Shown here piece after piece: positions 34,701 through 41,346 of a stretch of DNA of 64,000 nt. This DNA comes from Apoda limacodes (Eukaryota > Arthropoda > Insecta > Lepidoptera > Limacodidae): positions 6,622,373 to 6,686,372 of the forward strand of contig OX291548.1 in assembly GCA_946406115.1 (NCBI GenBank), given 5' to 3'. A program made the position numbers and the translations under genes. The stretch's first letter is position 1, and each line of letters starts with the position of its first letter. The notes beneath the pieces are model-generated. The model was not told the origin of the DNA and did not search any database. It saw only the letters and a program-made list of their open reading frames with translations.

Positions 34701-35296
34701 TTGATAAACCTATATACATAGGTTTCACAGTCTTAGAACAATCCAAAAGCCATATGTATAATTTTCACTATACTATTATGAAACCTTTTTACGGCTCTAA
34801 TTTAAAAATGTGTTATACCGATACTGATAGTTTTTTATATTCAATAGAAACAAAAGACTTCTATAAGCATTTAAAGCTAAATTTAAAGCACTATTTTGAT
34901 ACAAGTAACTACTCGGAGCCAAATAAATATCAAATTGAACGCGTCAACAAAAAAGTGCCAGGTTTGTTTAAAGATGAATTAGGAGGTCAAAATATTGTAG
35001 AGTTTGTTGGGTTGCGATCTAAGTTATATTGTATTAGAACGGAATCGTGCGAAATAAAAAAGGCTAAAGGTGTTCAAAAATATGTTTTAAATGGTGTTCA
35101 TTTCAATGACTATTATAAGTCTTTGAAGAAAAAAGACAAAATCCTACGAAGAAAAAATGTTTTTTTTAAGTCTCTTAAACATGAAATATTTACAAGATCT
35201 GTTAACAAAGTAGCTTTGTCTTCCAATGACGAAAAACGTCGAATAATGGAAGACAACATAAAAACGTTTGCTTGGGGACATTGCTCATTTTTCTGA
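31742..35296 (+). CDS. Protein-primed family B DNA polymerase, full length
   Basis: A 1184-residue uninterrupted frame from a true ATG. Order of features: an N-terminal C2H2 zinc finger (C7, C10, H22, H28); the 3'-5' exonuclease with Exo I YADFECF (D380, E382), a Cys/His insert (CSICSQ then RDHDHLTGKYRG), Exo II FHNLSGYDAHLF and Exo III LYLLTDILLLADVF; then palm motif A IDCNNLYGYAM (D773), motif B KLMNNSIFGKTLEN (K926) and motif C YTDTDS (D1027, D1029). It closes with the usual LKxFAWGH-type end (IKTFAWGH). The protein belongs to DNA_pol_B_2, the protein-primed group that replicates linear genomes with terminal proteins; no separate terminal protein was seen. All catalytic residues are kept, in contrast to the broken capsid genes. 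It is followed after 18 bases by the next gene. Confidence 0.96.
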   Translation: MSKKVFCTVCEQDVSSRIFSAHLRSNIHKNNSAIEINECVEKNSSAFRNRISSYRVHCPTSNASRSPSSNSSANSYLLTPHTFLSRIPLRRAVRQLIDVKLAQHVNLKVNFEFEFILPKNDYIEIKSFATENVIIHQNYNFNHLYSDLVSKINKKISEFQEKDSGWSFLKSLYLEINLNRYSPLRASSFIELPKYVKNKKACINVKNNDNFCFLWSIIAALFPAKSNADRTTSYPHFEDVLNTKNMAFPATFSDIKIFEKNNHRISVNVYGFNSNNKIIGPLYRTTHRKKRHVNLLFLQNKSRSHYCLIKNLERLVRSQTTKHHGKIFFCDDCLLFFNCKTNFDEHVCGGVSTKLPNKGSILQFTHFERMQDVPFVIYADFECFLEPCQKNQTFNKGGFTSDLQKHVPAAFGYYIVCSYDTSLNKYVSYRGPNCVEKFIEYLQRDVLKIYKILKNPVPLIFTENNSKDFTNARDCSICSQLLFDDKVRDHDHLTGKYRGAAHSYCNIHFQLPKFIPVFFHNLSGYDAHLFIRELGDIRGKIKVIAKTKENYISFTKFFSTEEGSFVPVRYVDSFKFLGASLQKLAENLITKDLVNLSKFFTNKTKFKLLRRKGVYPYEYMKSWKSYDETNLPSYEDFFSTLTNQNISKEDYNHALKVWNTFKIQNLGKYTDLYLLTDILLLADVFQKFRATCRLNFEVDAAYYLTAPALSWDSMLLKTNIKLELINDLEIIRMLQKGIRGGVCLCSTRFAKANNKYLNNYNPAEPEKYLIYIDCNNLYGYAMCAYLPYSDFRLLDRREIDELNVCKIPDENEYGYILEVDIEYPEELHNSHNDLPFCPQKCVPPGSKTSKLISNLYDKFFYVIHYVHLKLCLKAGLKLTTVHRVIKFKQSPYLKDYIDLNTKLRQQAKSVFEQDFFKLMNNSIFGKTLENTENRLDVKIVNQWSDDKNKTKKNYCAEQLISRPNFHSSTTFTENCVAVQLKPEKVVLDKPIYIGFTVLEQSKSHMYNFHYTIMKPFYGSNLKMCYTDTDSFLYSIETKDFYKHLKLNLKHYFDTSNYSEPNKYQIERVNKKVPGLFKDELGGQNIVEFVGLRSKLYCIRTESCEIKKAKGVQKYVLNGVHFNDYYKSLKKKDKILRRKNVFFKSLKHEIFTRSVNKVALSSNDEKRRIMEDNIKTFAWGHCSFF

Positions 35297-35313
35297 ATAT
35301 CACTGTTGCGAAG

Positions 35314-35736
35314 ATGGCAGAAAGTTATTTAACCGATATTATTATTTCAAAACATAATTATGTATATTCAAATAATATTAATATAACTACAGGATTATGG
35401 GCAGTCAATAATTTCTTACCACAAATTCATATCCTTGTCAATAGCGAGAATTATGATTTATTTATTACTACTAAGGAATGGCACAGAATTTACATTGAAA
35501 TCAACTCGAAATGTATAGACAACATGACTATTCTATACCAACTTCTTTTTTGTGAAAAACGTTGTCCTGAAAATGTGATTTCTTTAATTTGTGGTGCTCT
35601 TAGTACATTTTGTCATTGTGTAGAATTAAGATTAAACTATTTACTTAAGCATGACTATGTAATAGTTAGTCATTTTGTACATAATATAAAAAATAATTTA
35701 GCTTGTTATAATACCCTAACTGTCAGTCAAATTTAA
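35314..35736 (+). CDS. Viral element protein of unknown function, 140 aa
   Basis: I chose the ATG at 35,314 (MAESYLTDIIIS); the frame is open further upstream into the polymerase end, but the earlier ATG at 35,272 would overlap the polymerase in another frame. The protein has a TKEWHRIYIEI motif and a Cys-rich middle (FCEKRCPENVISLICGALSTFCHC). Proteins with a 'T..EW..f' motif occur next to the polymerase in related insect elements as I recall; the function is unknown. It probably shares a transcript with the polymerase, ending at AATAAA 35,890-35,895. Confidence 0.65.
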   Translation: MAESYLTDIIISKHNYVYSNNINITTGLWAVNNFLPQIHILVNSENYDLFITTKEWHRIYIEINSKCIDNMTILYQLLFCEKRCPENVISLICGALSTFCHCVELRLNYLLKHDYVIVSHFVHNIKNNLACYNTLTVSQI

Positions 35737-35889
35737 ATGGTACTTCATTTTTATAAAAGTAAATCTAACGTTTTAGCTGTGCAAGAACTTTTACTTTTTG
35801 GTAGTTCATATTTTTATAACTATTTGACTTGTTGTTAATTTTTTTTGGATTTTGTGTTTTTTATAATTTTGTGATTTTTTTATAATAAC

Positions 35890-35895
35890 AATAAA
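35890..35895 (+). terminator. Poly(A) signal after the 140-aa gene
   Basis: AATAAA 154 bases beyond the stop, preceded by a T-rich stretch. Confidence 0.45.
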
Positions 35896-35963
35896 ATGTA
35901 CCTATTTGAAAATGTTGTTTTATTAATCTAAGTCCAACTTTAGTGTAAACCTTTAGATAAAGA

Positions 35964-36149
35964 ATGTTGGTAGATATAATTAGCATTTGTGACAGACAGA
36001 CAAACAAAAAAACTTTAACTATTTTATTACGAACGTTAGAAAAGAAAATTTATGCTGATTCAGATACATTTCGATATTCAAGATGTCTTCGGTGTAGGCA
36101 GCCGGTCATACGATATCTAACATACATGAACCAACAAGTTTTTATTTGA
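35964..36149 (+). CDS. Candidate small viral-element gene, 61 aa
   Basis: ATG-started frame (MLVDIISICDRQTNKK) with a CLRC pair near the C-terminus and many Arg/Lys residues. Support is mainly positional: it lies between two other small ORFs on the same strand, and an AATAAA follows 40 bases after its stop (36,189-36,194). No homology recognised; it may be a chance ORF. Confidence 0.35.
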   Translation: MLVDIISICDRQTNKKTLTILLRTLEKKIYADSDTFRYSRCLRCRQPVIRYLTYMNQQVFI

Positions 36150-36249
36150 AACCTGTATGACGCAAACAGATTGTTGCATTATATGAAAAATAAATCACAT
36201 AATTAAAAGGTGTCGATTCGTTAACACGTCTTTATTATAATTTTAAAAT

Positions 36250-36483
36250 ATGTCTAATTACCAAAAGGCAAATTATATCGCTTTTTCAGTAGGCAAAGTT
36301 TTAAAGTATGTGGTCAAAATCGAAATTAGTCAATTAACAGAACTACCAAACGTTGTGGAAAGCAGAACAATTGTAAAAACAAGTTATCATGCAGAAAGTG
36401 AAAATGACCCAGTGATGAATTCTGTACTGCATTCCCTTTTCCTTATTTCGACAGAGTTGGGAAAACAAACTGAGAAAATTTAA
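36250..36483 (+). CDS. Small viral-element gene, 77 aa
   Basis: A true ATG (MSNYQKANYIAFSVGKVLKY). The sequence is polar with a balanced composition (SRTIVKTSYHAESENDPVMN) that does not look like random AT-rich translation. Its TAA overlaps the next ATG by one base (TAATG at 36,481-36,485), a compact arrangement typical of viral genes. Function unknown. Confidence 0.5.
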   Translation: MSNYQKANYIAFSVGKVLKYVVKIEISQLTELPNVVESRTIVKTSYHAESENDPVMNSVLHSLFLISTELGKQTEKI

Positions 36484-36718
36484 TGAGCAGAGGTATGTAT
36501 AAACTTTCCTATTTTTGCTTTTACTTTCAAAATTTACAGAAAATCTAATTATTTTCCTTGTCTTTCAGATATACCTGAGGCAAAGAATATCAGTAGCAGT
36601 AGCAGAGGAAGAGGTTTCCTCCGTGGAGATTTCATTCAAAACTTATTTCTCTTTTTTTGTATTGTAAATAAACGATTTTGTCATGTACAAACATTAAGAT
36701 ATGTAATGTCTCTTTAGG
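36483..36718 (+). CDS. Candidate spliced small gene (two exons)
   Basis: ATG at 36,483 is followed by ten bases and a consensus donor (gcagag|gtatgt at 36,492/36,493). A pyrimidine-rich acceptor (cttgtctttcag) follows at 36,557-36,568. Joined in the natural way, the second exon opens with DIPEAKNISSSSRGRGFLRG and stays open to a TAG near 36,718. The Ser/Arg/Gly-rich segment is the only distinctive part. AATAAA at 36,667-36,672 lies inside the frame, so translation may end in the poly(A) tail or the model may be wrong. Introns are uncommon in virus-like elements, which makes this worth checking. Confidence 0.35.
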
Positions 36719-36887
36719 AATAGAAATTAAATAAAAAATGTTTTATTGTTATAACATTTATTGAATTTTCTTAATAAAAATACTTAAACTTAGTTAAGCA
36801 AAATACTTATACTTAGTTAATATATTTTAATACTTAATACTTATATTATACATTTGTACACAAATGAAAAAACTAAACTATTATATT
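36719..36887. terminator. Convergence zone with poly(A) signals for both halves
   Basis: The rightward small genes end here (AATAAA 36,667-36,672), and the leftward capsid cassette ends at 36,888. Minus-strand AATAAA-type signals are at about 36,758-36,763. The two transcription units meet tail to tail. Confidence 0.5.
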
Positions 36888-37811
36888 TTAAACTAATTCA
36901 AGTATTTTATTTTTAACGTCCACATTTTCATTGCACCATTTCTTAATACAAATAACATTTTCCAGAGCACAATATTTTCTATGATTAAAACATTTGTTTT
37001 TTTGCCCTTTAGAATAGGTGCTGTACAAATTAGGAAAATTAGGGCATCCCTTTTCTGCAATATCTTCAACATTACATTCTGTACAATGTTCATTAATCCA
37101 TAGGATTTTTTCTCTACCCTTCAAAAGCAAATATTGGTGTTTTAAAATTAGTTTGATAAGTTTTCTAAATTCTTGATAATCTATGTAACCGTCACTCCAA
37201 TAAATACCGCGATTACTTTCTAACCAAGATACATTTCTTTTTTCTTCCTTAGTCAAATAAGAAAAGGGATATGGTGGTTTTATTAGAAATACTTGAGTGT
37301 ATTCTGAGGTAGCCAAGGCAAATTCTTTTACAATAAATTTATTATGAGAATCCTTAAAGCCTTGTAAGTCTACGAAAATAGGTCTACGAAAAATTAAGGG
37401 TTTGTATTCAAATATGCAATCGTTTAATAACAAACAATACGCAGAAGTTAGATTTGGTATATCTTTATCACTCTCTATTTCGATACGAACATCAACTGGG
37501 CCAGTTTTAAGTGTATCGTTCTGTCTTGAGCAATCTATAACGTATAACGGTACTTTATCTCTAAATTCTTTATAACTTAGCAAGGGTTCAGGACGTCGTC
37601 CGTAGTAAGACTGTTGGAATCTAGTGTATTGTTCATATAATAAAGCAAATTTATCCTCATCAAATCGAACATTAAGACCCTCATAGGGAAAATACACTGA
37701 ATTCAAAAATACTTTAACTTCTCTTATATTGCAGTGATCGAAGTGTGACATGTCTTTTTCTGATTTATTTTTTCGGTCTGTCTGAAATGCAATAACAGCA
37801 TATCTCGGTTT
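36888..37811 (-). pseudogene. Major capsid C-terminal part fused to a Cys-rich DVQGF-type domain
   Basis: The frame is open from about 37,811, upstream of its first ATG at 37,751. From that ATG, residues 1-119 continue the double jelly-roll capsid protein (LNSVYFPYEGLNVRF; ENPIAYCLL-like ending TSAYCLLLNDCIFEYKPL). From about residue 120 the character changes: IFVDLQGF, KEFAL, then LIKPPYPF and NVSWLESNRGIYWSDGYIDY, ending in a Cys/His cluster (C223, C226, C236, C254, H257, C261, C268, C273). This second part matches in pattern a family of uncharacterised insect proteins with D(V/L)QGF and KPPxPF motifs, possibly a nuclease-like fold (inference). No stop separates the two parts. In intact relatives the capsid protein normally ends after the EYxPL region, so I read this as a fusion caused by deletion. 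Confidence 0.75.
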
Positions 37812-38571
37812 TTCTATTTGTTTTAATTACCCATGTATGTTTTGTTGTTTTTGGTAATAAGGGATATTCATACAAGTCCCAGTTTCGGAATAACAAGTTG
37901 ATTAAACGATCTTTTTCTAGATATTTTAATAGATTTAGTTTTTCTCGATCGGAAACTTTTACATGTGGAACACGCCAAACAATTTTTTTAAGTATGATAT
38001 CATCTATTACTTCTCCAGTGTTTAGTTTTATTGCGTTTAGATTAGTATTGCTGCGTAAAAGTATTAGCTCATGTCTACAATTCATTATTATTTTATTATA
38101 ATCCTCAGCAAATCCAAGCATTTTGTTCAGTGGTATAGATACTGCAAAATTCCCTGATCTTGTATTTTTTGTTCCATCTATATCCCAACCCCATGCTTTC
38201 GAAATTTTTGATTCATTTTCATTCATAGACAAAAATGATTTTATAGTTGTTGTTATACCAGCATTTTTAATTCTATCTATTTCAACTCCGTTAAGTTCAT
38301 AGCGAACATCTTGAAACAGAAATAAAATGGGGTTGTTAGTAAAATTAACGCTAGTTGCAACATCTTTTAGATCTCCTTTTTTAACGATGACCATTCCTTC
38401 TAGGTATATTGTACTCGCTGATGGCAATACGTACAAGTCTTGTTGGTTGATAGGTATTCTTATTTCATAATTTTTATTAAAAGTAGTGATATATGGCTTA
38501 TACGAATGAATTTCCATGCTTTCTATAGTATTATCAAATACAATAGGTTGCGCTACGTTTAATACACTCAT
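37765..38571 (-). pseudogene. Double jelly-roll major capsid protein, N-terminal part (frameshifted)
   Basis: ATG at 38,571 begins 268 residues. Segments characteristic of the family: IRIPINQQDLYVLPS, an LEGMV strand, FLFQDVRYELNGVEID, then VWRVPHVKVSD and LLFRNWDLYEYPLLP. These fit the double jelly-roll (DJR-like) capsid proteins found in insect genomes and in Polinton-type viruses; it would form the hexameric shell unit. The frame goes wrong in the region of an A5 run at 37,809-37,813 and reads 13 unrelated residues to a stop at 37,765, while the correct continuation stays open in another frame to the left. The break is a small indel; no capsid can be made from this copy without frameshifting. 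The ATG overlaps the preceding stop (ATGA). Confidence 0.88.
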
Positions 38572-38738
38572 TTTAGTAATCCAATTAATTTTAAAAAGTC
38601 TTTATTTTCAACACTTAATTTTTTTTTTAAGTTAGTAGATGTTAGTGACACAGGTGCTCTTTTGCGAATTACCTGTATCTTTCTGAGCTTCTTTGGTCGT
38701 GAAAAAGAATTTATATTAATTTGGTGAAAGTCTATCAT
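38568..38738 (-). CDS. Small basic viral-element protein, 56 aa
   Basis: ATG at 38,738-38,736 overlaps the TGA of the penton-like gene (ATGA), and its own TGA overlaps the ATG of the capsid gene (ATGA at 38,571-38,568). The protein starts MIDFHQININSF and has a basic middle (RPKKLRKIQVIRKRAP, then LKKKLS) and a conserved-looking end (ENKDFLKLIGLL). A small basic protein immediately before the capsid gene could bind DNA inside the particle, as basic core proteins do in adenoviruses; this is inference. The double overlap makes it very unlikely to be a chance ORF. Confidence 0.7.
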   Translation of the reverse strand: MIDFHQININSFSRPKKLRKIQVIRKRAPVSLTSTNLKKKLSVENKDFLKLIGLLK

Positions 38739-39406
38739 TTTTTCTTCAGATGTAGGTACAGTAGTACCTCTTCTCCCCGAAAATTAACTAACTTGTTCTG
38801 TGAATCTAAAATTTTTATATTTACACTACTGATAGTCTTTTGATTAATCGGAAAATATATTATATTCTTTGGTACCTCAATAATTCTATATCCAGGCGGA
38901 ACATTAGGTGCAAATTCATGGATTATGTGGCTTGGAATTCCATTAATGAAGGATCCACAGACAATATCACATTCAACTCGGACAACTGTGGTAGAAAGAA
39001 TACTGACTGGGATCTGTGATTCATGAAATTTATTCTTTTGTAATGTTTTTTTATTGTATCCGAGAATACTCCCAATAGAATTTTCTTTTTCAAAATGAAT
39101 GTCTTTAGAGCAACAAATTACAGTACGTAAAGTATTATTGTTACAAGTTAAACTAAAGGTGCTGCTTCTATTGTTTTTCTTTATATAGTCACAAATATCC
39201 TGTAGTTCATAAGATCCTCCAGGAATTTCAATCATTTCATTATCACCACAATGAAATTTATTATTTTTACTTTCAACGTTTGGAATAGAGTTAAAAGTAG
39301 AAAAGTATAAAAGACCACATTCGTAATCTCCGTCTAACTGTAGAGCAGGAGAATAACAAGTATTTAAGCTTGATGTGAATCCAGATATTGACAGCGTGAA
39401 AGACAT
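38735..39406 (-). CDS. Penton-like minor capsid protein, 223 aa
   Basis: A true ATG at 39,406 (MSFTLSISGF) and an intact frame. Recognisable segments: LDGDYECGLLYFSTFNSIPN near the start, EIPGGSYELQDICDYI, SIGSILGYN, then IIHEFAPNVPPGYRIIEVP and INFRGE-like VNFRGEEVLLYLHLK at the end. This pattern is shared with uncharacterised insect proteins that accompany the double jelly-roll capsid gene; by position and beta-rich character it is likely the pentameric vertex protein (single jelly-roll). It lies between the protease and the small basic gene, with an ATGA overlap to the latter. It looks complete, so it is one of the undamaged genes of the cassette. Confidence 0.75.
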   Translation of the reverse strand: MSFTLSISGFTSSLNTCYSPALQLDGDYECGLLYFSTFNSIPNVESKNNKFHCGDNEMIEIPGGSYELQDICDYIKKNNRSSTFSLTCNNNTLRTVICCSKDIHFEKENSIGSILGYNKKTLQKNKFHESQIPVSILSTTVVRVECDIVCGSFINGIPSHIIHEFAPNVPPGYRIIEVPKNIIYFPINQKTISSVNIKILDSQNKLVNFRGEEVLLYLHLKKK

Positions 39407-39441
39407 GATTAAAATGGTTTATTTTATTGAATTATCTTAAT

Positions 39442-39778
39442 TTATTCTTTTGAATGCCAAAAATTGTTCAAATATTTTATACACAAGTGACCACAATTAA
39501 CAGTATTAAAGTTTTGATATACATTGTAATTGTAATAAACATTAGACAAATTTAAATAGGACAGTAACTCTTGGCCACCGTCTTAGATTTCCAAAACTAT
39601 TGAAGTACTCACAGTAGTTGTTAATTTTTATATAGGCTACCCAGTGCGTTCCAGGATTCTTAGAGTTATCCAAATTGACAATCGCACACTCAATATCTTT
39701 AGGTTTTTTTGGTAAAGCATCTTTCATGAATACTCCTCGAAAATACGGTATATCATTAGTGTGCTCATATGCATTTTT
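39442..39778 (-). pseudogene. Adenain-like capsid maturation protease, truncated and frameshifted
   Basis: The minus strand starts at the junction with the LINE fragment (39,778) and reads IPYFRGVFMKDALP, then GTHWVAYIKINN with the catalytic His, and YFNSFGNL where relatives usually have YFDSFG; so the third triad residue may be Asn here. After about 39,580 the frame is lost and the ORF stops at 39,542; the true end, including NCGHLC with the catalytic Cys at about 39,495-39,497, continues in another frame to a stop at 39,442. The N-terminus (about 20-40 residues) was removed by the LINE fragment. In adenoviruses and Polintons this cysteine protease cleaves capsid precursors. This copy is inactive. 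Confidence 0.8.
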
Positions 39779-40551
39779 CTAAGGAATTTTAGCTTTTCTG
39801 CAAGACCTATTAAACCACGGTCGTTTTTTGACGCCGGCAGCTACTCGCGGGTTAGGAATATAGCATTCCATACCAGCAAGGATTGTCTCAGTGACTGCGG
39901 CTGCGCATACGTCAGGATCTTCTGAGTTAAAGCAGATCTGCCTCCACGGGTACGATGCGTAAAATTCTCGCAATCCATCCCAGTTCGCCGACTTATAGTG
40001 CCACACACGACGCCAATTAGTTGGCCCAGAAGGATCGGGTTGTGTGCATGACACTTGAGTCCGAACGAGACAGCGGTCCGAGGAGCCAAGAGGCGCATCC
40101 ACTGAGACGGAGTATCCGTCCGAACGAGTAGTCAGCAGAAGGTCCAGTAAGGAGCTCGTATGTTCCTCTATATCTGGTATTCTCGTTGGAGAAAGTACCA
40201 GTTGAGAGAATTTCATAGGTCAGAGCAAATTCATGAGTTGATATCCCAGCATAGTTATTGGTTCGAGAACTGAGCCACTCGCGATGGTGGGCGTTAAAGT
40301 CTCCCAAAATAACTAGTTCTGCTGTGGGATATTGCTCTAGAACTTTGTCAGTCGTCAAACTCAGGTGCGTAAAGAGTCGAGTTACGTCCGTGTCACCGCT
40401 ATGAGACCTGTATAGGCACGCATAGATACGAGTGTGGCCGCCGTAATCTACGCGCACCCACAATATCGACAGGTCCCTGTCTTTGAGGCTATGAAGGCGG
40501 CGACGGCAGATATTCTCCCGGACGAACATACATACATCGACACGACTCATA
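39779..40551 (-). mobile_element. Internal fragment of LINE family A (endonuclease region)
   Basis: The minus strand matches 45,666-46,390 of the long copy: LSILWVRVDYGGHTRIYACLY and LGDFNAHHREWLSS are endonuclease motifs, followed by the start of the linker to the reverse transcriptase. Both LINE ends are missing, so this is not a normal 5'-truncated insertion. It cuts the viral protease gene. The frame is broken once, near 40,216-40,100. Confidence 0.9.
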
Positions 40552-40679
40552 CTCCGAAGTACAAATTATTAATCACGGAAATAAATAAAACTATTTTGTT
40601 GTTATTATTTTATGGAATTAATAAAATTTACTTAAATTTATATTGTTTTGTAATTTCCAGATATTTTTTTTGAAATTAA
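40552..40679. other. Short AT-rich junction sequence
   Basis: No feature recognised between the LINE fragment and the coding remnants that follow. The missing N-terminus of the viral protease is not here. Confidence 0.4.
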
Positions 40680-40853
40680 TTAAATTTTGGAGTAACGCAT
40701 TTTAATAGACAGTTTTTTAATTCGAAAAATTTTCTTTTTCTCCGTGATGAAATTCTTAAAAAACCAGTCCCTTTAGATAAAAAAAAATATATAGGACATA
40801 CAAATAAATGGCAAATAAGGACTTTTACTCAAATTATGAAAGCAGTAACGTAG
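40680..40853 (+). pseudogene. Unidentified coding remnant 1
   Basis: A 57-codon stretch without an ATG. It reads with protein-like composition (FLFLRDEILKKPVPLDKKKY, then IGHTNKWQIRTFTQIMKAVT). The residue mix is unlike the surrounding AT-driven frames. I cannot assign a family. It may be a decayed gene of the viral element beyond the LINE fragment, or of another mobile element. Confidence 0.3.
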
Positions 40854-41070
40854 TCAGGTAATAGATTGAGACAAACGAATATAGGTTATACACAATAGGT
40901 GGTTAGCAATAAAATCAGTAGCTATTGTGACTTAAATCTTGTAGAATTCTAGCTTTAGCTATATAGGAATTGTTATCAGTTGCTTTTATTCAATTAACTA
41001 TAAAGTACCTTTCATCTCCTTAATTTAACCCGAATAAATTTAATTTGAACGCCTTCATAATCAATAATAA

Positions 41071-41346
41071 ATAAGAAACTATCTTACAAAAGACTTTACT
41101 CTGCGTAATAAAAATATTGCTCATATTGAAATTGAATCACGACTATTAACAAGAAAATTTGAGCATTGTTTGGCACATATATTGACACCCCTGAGTCATA
41201 AAAAAGAACTTCATACAGGCCACTCTGTAATACATACAAAAGATTTAAATTTTCATAAAACAAATTATTTACATTGAAAAGTTTTTAAGCGTTTTGAATT
41301 AATAGGGCAAACTGTTAGTAAGTACTTTAAATCAATGTTGCTTTAA
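41071..41346 (+). pseudogene. Unidentified coding remnant 2, one in-frame stop
   Basis: One frame stays open for 92 codons except for a TGA at 41,275. It contains RNKNIAHIEIESRLLTRKFE, HILTPLSHKKELHTGHS and, after the stop, KVFKRFELIGQTVSKYFKSM. The balanced, His/Lys-rich composition continues unchanged across the TGA, which suggests a once-coding sequence. No ATG at the start. Same strand as remnant 1 and 220 bases downstream, so both may come from one gene. Family unknown. Confidence 0.4.

Larger units (their letters stand above)
31452..39778. mobile_element. Integrated Polinton/adintovirus-type element, partial copy
   Basis: It groups a family B DNA polymerase and small genes (plus strand) with a capsid cassette (minus strand: protease, penton-like, small basic, major capsid). 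The polymerase type and the double jelly-roll capsid with an adenain-like protease are the core set of Polintons/Mavericks and adintoviruses (family knowledge). Integrase and packaging ATPase were looked for and not found, and no terminal inverted repeats could be paired. The left edge is uncertain within 31,452-31,741, and the right edge is cut at 39,779 by a LINE fragment. The copy is incomplete: the capsid and protease genes carry frameshifts. AT content resembles the host's intergenic DNA. Confidence 0.85.

Noticed and set aside
37765..37811. Programmed ribosomal frameshift in the capsid gene
   Set aside because: No classical slippery heptamer with a downstream pseudoknot could be recognised; a plain indel in an A run is simpler.
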